NCBI GenBank assembly: GCA_017554745.1
Contig: JAFZHS010000021.1
Coordinates: 124,001 to 188,000 of the forward strand
Reading direction: 5' to 3'
Origin: Clostridiales bacterium
Lineage (GTDB): Bacteria > Bacillota > Clostridia > Saccharofermentanales > Saccharofermentanaceae
Length of the DNA stretch: 64,000 bases
Below, piece after piece: positions 9,224-18,228 of the stretch. How positions within the stretch are numbered: the stretch's first letter is position 1; each line of letters begins with the position of its first letter. The position numbers and the translations under genes are program-made. Under the pieces are notes generated by a model. That model ran no database searches. It saw only the letters and a list, made by a program, of their open reading frames with translations, and was not told the origin of the DNA.

Positions 9224-9862
9224 ATGGAAAACTACGACAGACAGGACATATTGGATAAGGCAGCGCAGGCGTACGATCACGCCGAGAGGACCATCATGGC
9301 GATGGATACCGTCTTCCAGAATGTCTCCGGCGCCGATTACGATCCGGCTCTCACGCTCGCGCAGTTTGACATGATCCTGCAGGGCGTCCTCCTGAGCGTC
9401 GCGTGCGCAGACGGGGTTTTCGACGAGCTCGAGCAGGACTTCATCAGGCAGTTCGCGATGCACGGCGACCTCTTGAAATACATCCAGAACGATATGGGCG
9501 TAGATACGGAGATGAGCTGGGATCTTATCGCAAATCTCCCCGAAGACCTTGTAAATACGCTTCTTGAAGTGCTTCCGCAGGTCCTTGACGACCAGTGCGA
9601 GAGCTTTATTTATCCGCTTGCCGCAGTTGATTTCTCATACAGCCAGTACGGCGGTGTAATGACGACTCCGGGAGATTTCTTAAAGTCCATCGAGACTGAC
9701 ATGATACAGATCGCGGGGCTTCTGGCGTTTGTTGATTCCGAAGGCACAGACGACGAGATATGCGCCGCTGTCGAGATGATCTATGCGCTCGAAGGAAAGC
9801 ACTGGAGAGATCTTTTGTCGGGAAGAGCTTTGGGCTCAGGTCAGGAAAAGACCGATAATTAA
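9224..9862 (+). CDS. unknown acidic protein, possible TerB-like fold
   Basis: A 212-residue acidic, mostly helical protein. The segment LLSVACADGVFDELEQDFIRQF resembles the Asp-containing helical repeat of TerB-type proteins, but the match is weak. No signal peptide or membrane segment is visible. The SD before ATG 9224 is poor (GAGAGG about 10 bases upstream). Its stop codon overlaps the stop of the convergent glycosyltransferase gene by four bases, leaving no room for a terminator between them. Confidence 0.6.
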   Translation: MENYDRQDILDKAAQAYDHAERTIMAMDTVFQNVSGADYDPALTLAQFDMILQGVLLSVACADGVFDELEQDFIRQFAMHGDLLKYIQNDMGVDTEMSWDLIANLPEDLVNTLLEVLPQVLDDQCESFIYPLAAVDFSYSQYGGVMTTPGDFLKSIETDMIQIAGLLAFVDSEGTDDEICAAVEMIYALEGKHWRDLLSGRALGSGQEKTDN

Positions 9863-11631
9863 CGGATCAGGGCTTCCCACGGACCCGAATACTGCGCGAA
9901 AACCCCATAGAACATTGTCACCGCTATCACGAACAGCACCGTAACTGCCGTGATGACTTTTGACATTGCCTTTGACGCTCCGCCCTGCATCTTCACGATG
10001 CTTCCGCACCAGAACGCCGAAGGTATCAGCACGGGAACGATATACCTGAAGCTCTGCGTGCAGACGACGGGGTGCTTAAAGCAGAATAATATCTCAGGCA
10101 GTATGAGCGCTGCTGCCAAGATCCAGAAAGCTATATTTTCGGGACGCTTCCCGCTTTCCTTTATCCTCTTGCAAGTCCCGTAGACCGCGCAGACAGAGAC
10201 GATGAGCACCAGCACGAACGCAAGTATCACAAGCACTTTCGCGACGAATACAAGATAAGGATCAGTGAATCTTCTCTCGTCAAAAAGTCCGGTCTTAACG
10301 ATCGCGAGCGGGATATTGAAGTCATTTAGAGAGCCACCCTCCTGCAGGAACGGCGCCGATAAAAGCTCCTTTGATGGCGCGAAAAGTCTCTGCCAGGCCG
10401 AATACATCCATACATCCTGGCCTGCCGACGAATCGATCTCGAAGACATATGTGATCGGTGTTCCGTAGGTGATGAGGTTCTTTAACGGGAACCATAGACC
10501 CAGCGGGAATACCGTGACTGCAAACACCGCGAACTGCTTGATGAGATCCTTGATCCTGCCCTTGTGTGCAGCCTTCTGAGCCTTTGATTCCACGGGTTCT
10601 TTGACTATTTTGACAAGCTTTGCGAGGAACAGCCATGCTACGGGCAGAGCGACAAAGCCCATCGAGAGCTTGGTCATCATGGCACAGCCTATAGCGATCG
10701 CGAGGAAAAGGACCGTTGCAAGTTCGGGCTTGGAATACCACTTAAGCGCAAGGAAGAACGATGCGGCAAAGAGCATGAGTGCGAGCGCATCATTATTCAC
10801 CTGAATCGCAAGGAAGATCATCTGCGGGCAGAAGACTATGAGAGCCAGAGATATCGCGAGCGCTTTGCCCTCGATCTTAAACCATTCGAGCGTCTTTTTT
10901 GCGAACAGGATGAAGTACGAAGTCCACAGCATCGGAAGGAATTTGAGGCCGTTGATATTGCCCGCAAATCTCGTCGGAAGCAAGGTGTGGATCTTCAGGA
11001 ACAAAGCGCTTAAAAGGTAGTGGAGCGGCGGATGGTAAAACTGCCCCAGGTCCCTGACGTCGCCTGACGGGAGCGCCATGTTGTTGTAGATGTAAAGGAT
11101 GTATGTGTCGTGGAATCCGGCCTGGTCTTCGGAGAAGTTCGACACGTCGTGCTGCCAGAAATTTAAGGGCGTGAAAACCACCATCCCGGCGCGCAGTACG
11201 AATCCCGCGCAAAGCACTGCAGTCACTGCGTCTTTGGCCTCAAACTTATGCGCTGCAATAAGCACGGTCACGCATACCAGAACCGTTCCCAGACCGCCCC
11301 ACAGCATAACATTTTCCATTATCGAAATGCATGATAACGTGGCTCTGTTCACCGCCTTGAAAGACAGTGTGAATATGAGCATGTATATCGCAAATACGGG
11401 GACCGCGGAAACGAGTGATAAGAATTTTTTCGAGGTGCTTACAAAAGCTCTTGTGACGTAATAAACGCAGGCTGTCGTGAAGACCGTCATGAGGACGGAT
11501 AAGGGCATCTCTCTAAGGCTCACGGCATTCATTCCGGACATCAGATAGAGGAAGATAACGGCCAGCGTGCATACGCCGAAGCCCTGCGCGATATCCCTGT
11601 AATTCTTTGATGCCGGTGCCTTGTCTGCCAT
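9859..11631 (-). CDS. polytopic GT39/ArnT-like glycosyltransferase
   Basis: A 590-residue membrane protein with about 12 hydrophobic segments. The first large loop carries QHDVSNFSEDQAGFHDTYILY and GQFYHPPLHYLLSAL; the early acidic residues and YHPPLHY motif are typical of PMT/ArnT-like (GT-C, clan GT39/GT83) enzymes. These use polyprenyl-phosphate sugars to glycosylate proteins or envelope polymers on the outer face of the membrane. The gene starts one base after the stop of the upstream paralog, so the two are translationally coupled. The acceptor is unknown; the upstream CAP-domain protein is a possible, unproven target. Confidence 0.8.
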   Translation of the reverse strand: MADKAPASKNYRDIAQGFGVCTLAVIFLYLMSGMNAVSLREMPLSVLMTVFTTACVYYVTRAFVSTSKKFLSLVSAVPVFAIYMLIFTLSFKAVNRATLSCISIMENVMLWGGLGTVLVCVTVLIAAHKFEAKDAVTAVLCAGFVLRAGMVVFTPLNFWQHDVSNFSEDQAGFHDTYILYIYNNMALPSGDVRDLGQFYHPPLHYLLSALFLKIHTLLPTRFAGNINGLKFLPMLWTSYFILFAKKTLEWFKIEGKALAISLALIVFCPQMIFLAIQVNNDALALMLFAASFFLALKWYSKPELATVLFLAIAIGCAMMTKLSMGFVALPVAWLFLAKLVKIVKEPVESKAQKAAHKGRIKDLIKQFAVFAVTVFPLGLWFPLKNLITYGTPITYVFEIDSSAGQDVWMYSAWQRLFAPSKELLSAPFLQEGGSLNDFNIPLAIVKTGLFDERRFTDPYLVFVAKVLVILAFVLVLIVSVCAVYGTCKRIKESGKRPENIAFWILAAALILPEILFCFKHPVVCTQSFRYIVPVLIPSAFWCGSIVKMQGGASKAMSKVITAVTVLFVIAVTMFYGVFAQYSGPWEALIR

Positions 11632-11632
11632 A

Positions 11633-13192
11633 TCAGCCGGTCACCGTAACTACGCCTTTGACGTATGTCCAAAGGATCGTGTAGAAGAGTATCGAGAATA
11701 CGATGAACGCAGCTGCCAGGCGCCTTGTCACCTTCGGCATGAGTTCCTTGTTCGTGCCCGGTATCTTTATGTCTCCGGCCCTTAGATAGAACACCGCGCT
11801 GCACAAAAGAAGCGGCGTGCTGTATCTGAAATTCTCCGAACAGACGTGAGGGAAATTCAATGAGAATGATATTACCGAGATGACTTCTGTCACGGCAAGA
11901 ACGATCATTGACATGTCTTCCCAGACACAGCCTCTTTTCCTGATCGTGATGACCGTATAGATGAGGCCGATAAAAGCGATGGCGATCATTATGAGGAACA
12001 CGATAAGGAGCGCGTAGCCTGCCATGCTCATAAGGAAATCATCCCTGCAGTTCTCGCCTCCGAAGAGCGCGGTCTTGACCTGCGCGATAAAGATGTTGTA
12101 ATCCTTCTCGCCGTCAGAACCGAGATTTATGTAGTAATCCTCTATCGGGAAACCGTAGAAGCCGAAGAGCCTTTGCATGGGAGTGTAGCTGCTCAAGTCC
12201 TGATAGGGATTATCAGAGCGCAAAACATATGTGAGAGGCACGCCGAACTTGATGTAATTTCTTACCTGGAACCACAGGCCCAGAGGCGCGCAGATAATGC
12301 CGAAAGATATAAGCTGGCAGAATGTCCTTCCGCCTCTCTTTTCCTTCTTGTTCCGGATGTCCCTGATGAGCTTTACGATGAAGAGGAATCCCAACGGGAA
12401 CGCTATGATGCCCACTGCGATCTTGGTCATCATTCCGAAGCCTACGGCCAGCGCGGAGAAGAGGATGTACCTCCACGATCCGTTCTTGAACCATTTGAGC
12501 CCGAAGTAGAATCCCGTGAAGAAAAGCAGGACCGACAGCATGTCATTGTTGACCGAAGCAGACATCAGTATGAATGCCGGGAAAGCGGAGACGATATAAG
12601 CTGCTGTCACATGGTGCTCTTTTTTGACGCCCAGGAGCTTGATGTTTTTGAAGATCATTATCATCGCATACTGCGCCCAGAGCATCGACAGAGCCTGCAA
12701 AGCCTCGTAATTATGCATTCCCTTGGGCAGGAGCTTCTCATAGAGCCTGAGGAACAACGCGCTCACAAAGTAGTGGAACGGCGGATGATAGAACTGTCCG
12801 AAGTTCCTGACATCAACATCGGGGATCGATAATTTGTCCCTGACATAAAGGATGTATCCGGAGTGCATTATGTTATATGTGCCCTCCTCGAAAACACCGA
12901 TATCATGCTGTCTCGTGCTGATATCCGTGTAGAGCACATAACCGAGTCTTACCATGAATCCCATGGCAAAGATCAGAGCTATCAGGGCCTCGTCCGAGAG
13001 TCTTTTCGTCTTCTTGAGATAGATGCCGTAACCGATGATGAGCAGATATCCGCACACCATGATCGCGCATGCCGCGCCCTTGCTCGTGACCTGCATTCCC
13101 GTACCGAGAAGCACAACGAGCACCAGAAGCGCCGTGATGATAAATGGATGTTTGGTTAAAACACCGGTGACTGTATCCTGCTTAAGACTCAA
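11633..13192 (-). CDS. polytopic GT39/ArnT-like glycosyltransferase, paralog
   Basis: About 519 residues, a paralog of the next gene with the same motifs (TRQHDIGVFEEGTYNIMHSGYILY, GQFYHPPFHYFVSALFL, SASVNNDMLSVLLFF). Membrane segments span most of its length. I placed the start at TTG 13192: its bases overlap the TGA stop of the CAP gene (TTGA) and a GAGGAA SD lies 9 bases upstream. An in-frame TTG at 13213 would add 7 residues but lacks an SD. The order CAP protein, glycosyltransferase 1, glycosyltransferase 2 with overlapping junctions indicates one operon. Confidence 0.8.
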   Translation of the reverse strand: MSLKQDTVTGVLTKHPFIITALLVLVVLLGTGMQVTSKGAACAIMVCGYLLIIGYGIYLKKTKRLSDEALIALIFAMGFMVRLGYVLYTDISTRQHDIGVFEEGTYNIMHSGYILYVRDKLSIPDVDVRNFGQFYHPPFHYFVSALFLRLYEKLLPKGMHNYEALQALSMLWAQYAMIMIFKNIKLLGVKKEHHVTAAYIVSAFPAFILMSASVNNDMLSVLLFFTGFYFGLKWFKNGSWRYILFSALAVGFGMMTKIAVGIIAFPLGFLFIVKLIRDIRNKKEKRGGRTFCQLISFGIICAPLGLWFQVRNYIKFGVPLTYVLRSDNPYQDLSSYTPMQRLFGFYGFPIEDYYINLGSDGEKDYNIFIAQVKTALFGGENCRDDFLMSMAGYALLIVFLIMIAIAFIGLIYTVITIRKRGCVWEDMSMIVLAVTEVISVISFSLNFPHVCSENFRYSTPLLLCSAVFYLRAGDIKIPGTNKELMPKVTRRLAAAFIVFSILFYTILWTYVKGVVTVTG

Positions 13193-14616
13193 AGCCCAAA
13201 TTCCTCGATCCAATAATAACTAAATTCGTATTCATCGCTGTCGGGCCTGAAGAGCGCCGCGCCGAAGGTCTTATACTCGGGCTTTAAGATGTTTTTCCTG
13301 TGTCCTTCAGATGCCATCCACGCATCGAAAACAGCCTGCGCGGTAGGCTGTCCGCAGGCGATATTCTCGCCGTACATCGGACTGTTGCTTTCTGTATATC
13401 CGTTGACCGTATACCACGGCTTGCCGTTGGGTCTTAAGTGATTCTGGTTCTGCGACTGCGTAAGGAGCGGAAGCTCTGCGGCACGCTCTGCGGCGCAGCT
13501 TGCGAGAGTATCAGACCATGTGAGCGGATCAAGACCCTCGTCCGCACGCGCCTGGTTGACCAGGTCGAGAAGCTCTTTGGCATAAGTAGACTGGCCGGAA
13601 GCCTTGAGATTTTCCTCTGCATCTGAAGAATCCGAAGAGCTCGAAGAATCAGATGAAGACGGGTCTGATGCGTTTTGACCGCCTGCTTTATCATCTCCTG
13701 TTTGTTCGGGAGTGATCTCGACAGAAGGCAGTCCGCTAGCTGCTGCAGCACTTGATGCGGCCTCGGGAGTGCCTGCCGGCGGATAACCGGTATTGTCGAT
13801 GATCTCTACATCGGGGTTTTCCTCTATCCACTTCTCCCTCGATTCGAGAGCGCCAAGCACATAGTACTCGGCATTCATGAATATGATCTTGTTCCATTCG
13901 CCGCACTTGGCAACGACTATTACTCTCTCGCCCTCATTGAGGTCGATCTTGTTGCCGCTGCTGAAAACGTCGGGAAGAGTGAATGCCGTGGCTTTTCGCG
14001 ATGTGACATATTCAAAATCGTCAGATGTCGTAGGCGTGAAAAATCTTATCTTCTGGGAATTCTCCGGTTCAACATGCTTGTCTGCAGCATTCTCGGGCGC
14101 TTCAGTATGCACGATGTCCGCGCTCTTGACGTAATATCTTGAGCCGCCGTACATAATGGCTGCCCAGCCGTCTCTGCTGAAGCCGATGACTTCAAACGTC
14201 CTCGACTCGACAAGCGCAGGCAGGGGTCCTTCGGTCTCAACAGGCTCGCTGTAAAGCGTGAGGCCGCCTTCTCTAGGCTTGTAGTAATTGTTGCCGACCT
14301 CGGTCGTCGTGAAGATCATGATGTTGTCGTGCTCGTTGACGACCTCGATAACTACTTCGCCTGCTTCTACGGCATCGCTCAGCGACTGGTCATCGTCTTC
14401 ACCGGAGTCCTGCGTGATCTCCACCTCGATGAGCACCGCGCCGTCACTGCCTTCGACAGATGACACGGGCTGATCGTCAGCACGCGAGCCGACCTTCATA
14501 TAATTCGTGACTCTGTATACGGCGAAAGCGCATATGCAGAGCAGCAGGACCATGAGTCCTGCGATCAGGAATTCATATCTCGTCCTTATATCCGTATTGT
14601 TCCCATTCTCTTCCAT
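13189..14616 (-). CDS. membrane-anchored CAP (SCP/YkwD-like) protein
   Basis: A 475-residue protein. One N-terminal membrane segment (about 15-38, FLIAGLMVLLLCICAFAVY) is followed by a long extracellular part with two SH3-like segments, a Ser/Asp/Ala-rich linker and a C-terminal CAP domain (about 345-475): LLDLVNQARADEGLDPLTWSD, CAAERAAEL, NHLRPNGKP, GENIACGQ, ASEGHRKNIL. His and Glu residues of the CAP cavity are present. Bacterial CAP proteins are secreted and mostly of unknown activity. ATG 14616 has an AAAGGA SD; a longer frame from 14691 has none. It heads the glycosyltransferase operon. Confidence 0.85.
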   Translation of the reverse strand: MEENGNNTDIRTRYEFLIAGLMVLLLCICAFAVYRVTNYMKVGSRADDQPVSSVEGSDGAVLIEVEITQDSGEDDDQSLSDAVEAGEVVIEVVNEHDNIMIFTTTEVGNNYYKPREGGLTLYSEPVETEGPLPALVESRTFEVIGFSRDGWAAIMYGGSRYYVKSADIVHTEAPENAADKHVEPENSQKIRFFTPTTSDDFEYVTSRKATAFTLPDVFSSGNKIDLNEGERVIVVAKCGEWNKIIFMNAEYYVLGALESREKWIEENPDVEIIDNTGYPPAGTPEAASSAAAASGLPSVEITPEQTGDDKAGGQNASDPSSSDSSSSSDSSDAEENLKASGQSTYAKELLDLVNQARADEGLDPLTWSDTLASCAAERAAELPLLTQSQNQNHLRPNGKPWYTVNGYTESNSPMYGENIACGQPTAQAVFDAWMASEGHRKNILKPEYKTFGAALFRPDSDEYEFSYYWIEEFGL

Positions 14617-14768
14617 AACTATCCTTTGATTCCGGCTTGTTCCCTGACGCCCGCGTTTGCCGCCGGAGCAGGGAAAAGCCTTTACCTCCATTATTTATAA
14701 TAAATGCAAAGCCGTTTGTTTTCAACCCGCAGGGCGTTTCGAGGGCCATTCTGAAGTGCCTTGAACAG

Positions 14769-14797
14769 TTGCGGTTAAGCGGAATCCGAATTATAAT
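14769..14797 (+). promoter_or_regulatory. sigma-A promoter
   Basis: TTGCGG (14769-14774), 17-base spacer, TATAAT (14792-14797), about 35 bases before the start codon of the 502-residue protein. Confidence 0.65.
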
Positions 14798-14831
14798 TGT
14801 TTTTGTAATTTATTTTTGAGGAGGGGACTTC

Positions 14832-16340
14832 ATGGATAAGAAGAAACTCTATATTATCGTGGGTTCTGCAGTTGCCGGCACGCTTCTCATCGTGGGAATC
14901 GTTGCTGCAATCCTTGCCAACAGGCCCAGCGCTCTGCTTCTTTCTGCAGCAGGAAACACAGCTAAGGATTTCTCAAGGCTCGAGGGCGTTTCATTTGCTA
15001 AGGAAGTAGCAAACGGCGGCTCTGTTGCTGTTTCTGCAAACCTTGATAAATACGTCGACGACATCACCATCCAGGGTAAGATCTACACCGACGCCAAGAA
15101 CAATAAAGGCGCTTATGAGATGACCATCTATGACGATGACGACGTCATGGTACAGCCCAGGATCTACGTCAACAAAGACTCTATCGTAGCTACCTGCCCT
15201 GAGATTTTCGAAGGTGCATACGGAGTCAACTTCAAGAAGCTCGATAAGAACCTTCCGGGCTCGATTTTCGATCCTGATGAAGATACAGACTACTCACTTC
15301 CTGAAGGCGTTTACGAATACCTGATGTCTCTTTCCGAGAACACCAAGGGCAATAAGGAGCTTCAGCGCGACATCGAGAAGACTGCCGCAAGATATGAGAA
15401 GTTCACGATCCAGACGATCATGAAGTACGCAGAGGTCACCAAGAAGAGCGACAAGATCACTGTCGGCGGAGACAAGATCTCCTGCACAGTCATCACGATC
15501 GAGCTCGACGAAGACGCAATCGTATCGATCTGCCAGGATATCATCGATTACATCAACAATGATAAGTCTCTCGAAGATCTCCTTCTCCGTTACTATTCCG
15601 CAAATCCGTCCTCCAACATAAGCTACTACTCGCTCCTTTACGGATACGACTACGATTTCGATCCTGAAGATATGGTCGACGAGTTCTACGATGAGGTCGA
15701 TGATTTTGAAGACAGACTCGACTACATCGAAGATATGGACATCGAGATCGAGGCTTCCGTCTACATCACAAAGTCCGGCAAGAGGATCGCACAGGTCGAC
15801 TTCGAATCTGAGATTCAGGGTGAAGAATTCGAGTGCTCTCTGGTCCTCGGCAAGAACGTTACAAAGACAAAAGAGATGAGCTTCAGCTATGAGACATCCG
15901 ACGGCGACAAGTTCTCCCTCGAGTACGAAGTAGAGCAGAATGACGCTAAGGGATTCGAAGCTGAGATCACGTACGAGTCCTACGATCCCTGGAGCTACTA
16001 CAGAAGCGAGAATAAGGGCAAGATGACCATCAGCTGGGACAAGAAGTCCGGCGACTGCGAGGTTAAGGTCAAGGGCGAATACGATGATTTCTCCATCAAG
16101 GGCAACCTCACAAAGAAGGGCGACAAGATCATCTATGTCCTCGAGAACATCAAGAATAACGGCACTTCCGTTGACGGCGTTAAGTCTCTCGAGCTCACGA
16201 TCACGATCGACAGAAGAGATCCCGCTCCGAAGGCACCTTCAAGATACACGGATATCGTGCTGATGGACGAGGATGATTTCGAAGATCTCTACGAGGAGAT
16301 CGAGGACGGCATCGAAGACCTCGAAGACGAGTTCTATTGA
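14832..16340 (+). CDS. membrane-anchored acidic protein of unknown function
   Basis: A 502-residue protein with a single N-terminal membrane segment (LYIIVGSAVAGTLLIVGIVA, about 6-28) and a large extracellular region of beta-rich repeats. The sequence is very acidic, especially near 280-310 (DFDPEDMVDEFYDEVDDFED) and at the C-terminus (DDFEDLYEEIEDGIEDLEDE). I recognise no catalytic motif. The overall design (membrane anchor plus beta-sheet ectodomain containing KITVGGDKISCTVITIELD-like strands) is common among uncharacterised clostridial proteins. It has a strong GAGGAGGGG SD and its own promoter and terminator, so it is monocistronic. Confidence 0.7.
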   Translation: MDKKKLYIIVGSAVAGTLLIVGIVAAILANRPSALLLSAAGNTAKDFSRLEGVSFAKEVANGGSVAVSANLDKYVDDITIQGKIYTDAKNNKGAYEMTIYDDDDVMVQPRIYVNKDSIVATCPEIFEGAYGVNFKKLDKNLPGSIFDPDEDTDYSLPEGVYEYLMSLSENTKGNKELQRDIEKTAARYEKFTIQTIMKYAEVTKKSDKITVGGDKISCTVITIELDEDAIVSICQDIIDYINNDKSLEDLLLRYYSANPSSNISYYSLLYGYDYDFDPEDMVDEFYDEVDDFEDRLDYIEDMDIEIEASVYITKSGKRIAQVDFESEIQGEEFECSLVLGKNVTKTKEMSFSYETSDGDKFSLEYEVEQNDAKGFEAEITYESYDPWSYYRSENKGKMTISWDKKSGDCEVKVKGEYDDFSIKGNLTKKGDKIIYVLENIKNNGTSVDGVKSLELTITIDRRDPAPKAPSRYTDIVLMDEDDFEDLYEEIEDGIEDLEDEFY

Positions 16341-16362
16341 TACCGTAAAAATCTAAACTCCG

Positions 16363-16391
16363 AAGGGGCTGCATCGCGCGGCCCCTTTTTT
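16363..16391 (+). terminator. intrinsic terminator
   Basis: AAGGGGC (16363-16369) pairs with GCCCCTT (16381-16387), followed by a T-run, 20 bases after the stop of the acidic protein gene. Confidence 0.85.
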
Positions 16392-16418
16392 GTGGGCGGG
16401 CGGGGGCTCGCTTCCGCC

Positions 16419-16532
16419 AGTGACGCGAAATGACACGTTTTGCCCCCGGATCGTGTCAGTTTTCGTCACTTTCGCGGATATTGCCGTAAAATGACACGTT
16501 TTGGCGACATTTCGTGTCAGTTTTCGTCACTG
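16419..16532. repeat. paired-hairpin intergenic element 2a
   Basis: Two hairpins in tandem use identical arms TGACACG/CGTGTCA (16431-16437 with 16452-16458; 16492-16498 with 16513-16519). Each right arm is followed by a near-identical GTTTTCGTCAC. GTGACG (16420-16425) can also pair with CGTCAC (16464-16469). The first 20 bases recur almost unchanged at 58738. Confidence 0.75.
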
Positions 16533-16572
16533 GACGGCGGACCCTGTTTTGCGGAGTGCGCGAAAACCGGAT

Positions 16573-16686
16573 TGCGTAATTCGTGCCTAAATCAGGCCTG
16601 ATCGCGCACGGATTTGCGCATTTTTCGCCAAACTAGCGTAAAACCGTGCCTAAAACTGCCCGGATTACGCACGGATTTACGCACGG
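16573..16686. repeat. paired-hairpin intergenic element 2b
   Basis: A second pair directly after element 2a with different arm words. The second hairpin pairs 16636-16649 with 16669-16682 (14 bases, one mismatch, core CGTGC/GCACGG). The first uses CGTGC (16582-16586) and GCACG (16606-16610) with GCGTAA/TTGCGC flanks. The words CGTGCCTAAA and GCACGGATTT are repeated in both halves. The element ends about 40 bases before the pnt promoter. Confidence 0.7.
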
Positions 16687-16724
16687 AAATAATTATTTAT
16701 ATACACGCATAATGTCAGATATCG

Positions 16725-16733
16725 TGATATAAT
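16725..16733 (+). promoter_or_regulatory. extended -10 promoter of the pnt operon
   Basis: TGATATAAT at 16725-16733 with no good -35 box, 60 bases upstream of pntAA. The TG extension compensates for weak -35 contacts. Confidence 0.6.
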
Positions 16734-16792
16734 CTTAAAGTTTTAGTGTGGATTTTTGTCCCTACACAATCCAAGTCATAAGAGGTGTGCAC

Positions 16793-17920
16793 ATGAAGAA
16801 AGTTCTGGTATGCAAGGAAAGCCTGCCTGCCGAGACAAGAGTTGCCGTTATCCCCGATGACATCAAGAAGCTCACAGGAATGGGCTTCGAGTTCACGGTC
16901 GTCAGCGGTGCCGGTCTCAAGAGCGGCTTCACAGATGCGGATTACGAACAAGCCGGCGCAAAGATCGTTAAGGCCGAAGCAGATGGTCTTAAGGATGCCG
17001 AGATTGTTGTCAGGATCCTCAAGCCCGATTCAGCTGACGGCATGAACCCCGATACGGTTCACATCAGCTTCTTAGATCCTTTTAACGAGAAGGAACTCCT
17101 TAACGGATTCGCCAAGAATAATATCCAGGCAGTATCCCTTGAGATGATCCCCAGAACGACTCTCGCACAGAAGATGGACGTTCAGTCTTCGCAGACATCT
17201 CTTGCAGGCTATGTCGCAGTTCTCAATGCGGCAGCACGTTTGCCCAAGATCCTTCCGATGATGGTTACTCCTGCAGGAACTATCAATCCTGCCAGAGTAT
17301 TCGTTATCGGCGTAGGCGTTGCAGGCCTTCAGGCTATTGCAACGGCTAAGAGACTCGGCGCGCGCGTTGACGCTTTCGATACAAGACCGGTCGTAGAAGA
17401 GCAGGTCAAGTCACTTGGCGCTAACTTCGTAAAGATCGACTTAGGCGAGATGGGCCAGACAGCCCAGGGCTACGCTAAGGAGCTCACACCCGAGCAGATC
17501 GCCAAGCAGCAGGAAGCCCAGGCTAAGGTCTGCGAGAAGGCCAATATCGTTATCACGACAGCAAAGGTCTTCGGCCGCAAGGCTCCTGTCCTCATCAAGA
17601 AGGACGTTCTGGACCGCATGCAGCCCGGCGCAATCATCGTTGACATGGCTGTTTCCACAGGCGGTAACGTCGAGGGCTCAAAGCCCAATGAAGTAGTCGT
17701 TACGGATAACGGCGTAGTCATCCTTCCGGGCGACGAACTTCAGCGTCAGGTTCCGTGGGATGCCTCGAAAATGCTCTCCGGCAACATCTCCGCATTCCTT
17801 ACACACTTCTACAACAAGGAGACAAAGGAATTCGAGGTCAAGATGACCGACGAGATCATGAAGGGCTGCCTGCTCACACAGGGCGGAGCCATCATTCACG
17901 AAAGATTCAAGGAGGCATAA
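16793..17920 (+). CDS. pntAA: NAD(P) transhydrogenase subunit alpha 1, NAD(H)-binding
   Basis: A 375-residue cytosolic domain I of proton-translocating transhydrogenase, homologous to alanine dehydrogenase. Visible motifs are the N-terminal KESLPAETRVAVIPD, the RQD-loop region (MIPRTTLAQKMDVQSSQTSLAGY) and the Rossmann glycine motif VFVIGVGVAGLQAIATAKRLGA followed by FDTRP. The complex couples hydride transfer between NADH and NADP+ to proton entry and mainly supplies NADPH. ATG 16793 has an AGAGGTG SD; a longer frame from 16748 lacks one. pntAB starts 2 bases after the stop. The split alpha subunit is usual in many bacteria. Confidence 0.95.
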   Translation: MKKVLVCKESLPAETRVAVIPDDIKKLTGMGFEFTVVSGAGLKSGFTDADYEQAGAKIVKAEADGLKDAEIVVRILKPDSADGMNPDTVHISFLDPFNEKELLNGFAKNNIQAVSLEMIPRTTLAQKMDVQSSQTSLAGYVAVLNAAARLPKILPMMVTPAGTINPARVFVIGVGVAGLQAIATAKRLGARVDAFDTRPVVEEQVKSLGANFVKIDLGEMGQTAQGYAKELTPEQIAKQQEAQAKVCEKANIVITTAKVFGRKAPVLIKKDVLDRMQPGAIIVDMAVSTGGNVEGSKPNEVVVTDNGVVILPGDELQRQVPWDASKMLSGNISAFLTHFYNKETKEFEVKMTDEIMKGCLLTQGGAIIHERFKEA

Positions 17921-17922
17921 TA

Positions 17923-18228
17923 ATGGACGGACAGACAATAATGCTGTTGGTATTCGTTTTTATCATCGCAGCTTTCCTCGGAGTCGAGCTTATTTCCAAG
18001 GTTCCCTCCCAGCTTCATACTCCGCTCATGAGCGGTACAAACGCTATCTCCGGTATCACCATCGTCGGTGCTATCGCAGCTTGCGCCATCAATGTTGACA
18101 ATCATGTCCTCGGCATGATCTTAGGCGGCATCGCCATTCTTTTCGCGACCATCAATGTTATCGGCGGTTACTTCGTCACAGACAGAATGCTCGCAATGTT
18201 CAAGAAGAAGGAGGATAAGAAGAAATAA
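17923..18228 (+). CDS. pntAB: NAD(P) transhydrogenase subunit alpha 2, membrane
   Basis: A 101-residue membrane subunit with three to four hydrophobic segments (LLVFVFIIAAFLGVELISKV, NAISGITIVGAIAACAI, ILGGIAILFATINVIGGYFV). The VPSQLHTPLMSGTNAISGI motif is diagnostic for this family. The C-terminus is lysine-rich and cytosolic. It forms part of the proton channel with PntB. An AGGAGG SD lies inside the end of pntAA, and its stop shares a base with the pntB start (TAATG), so translation is coupled. Confidence 0.95.
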   Translation: MDGQTIMLLVFVFIIAAFLGVELISKVPSQLHTPLMSGTNAISGITIVGAIAACAINVDNHVLGMILGGIAILFATINVIGGYFVTDRMLAMFKKKEDKKK

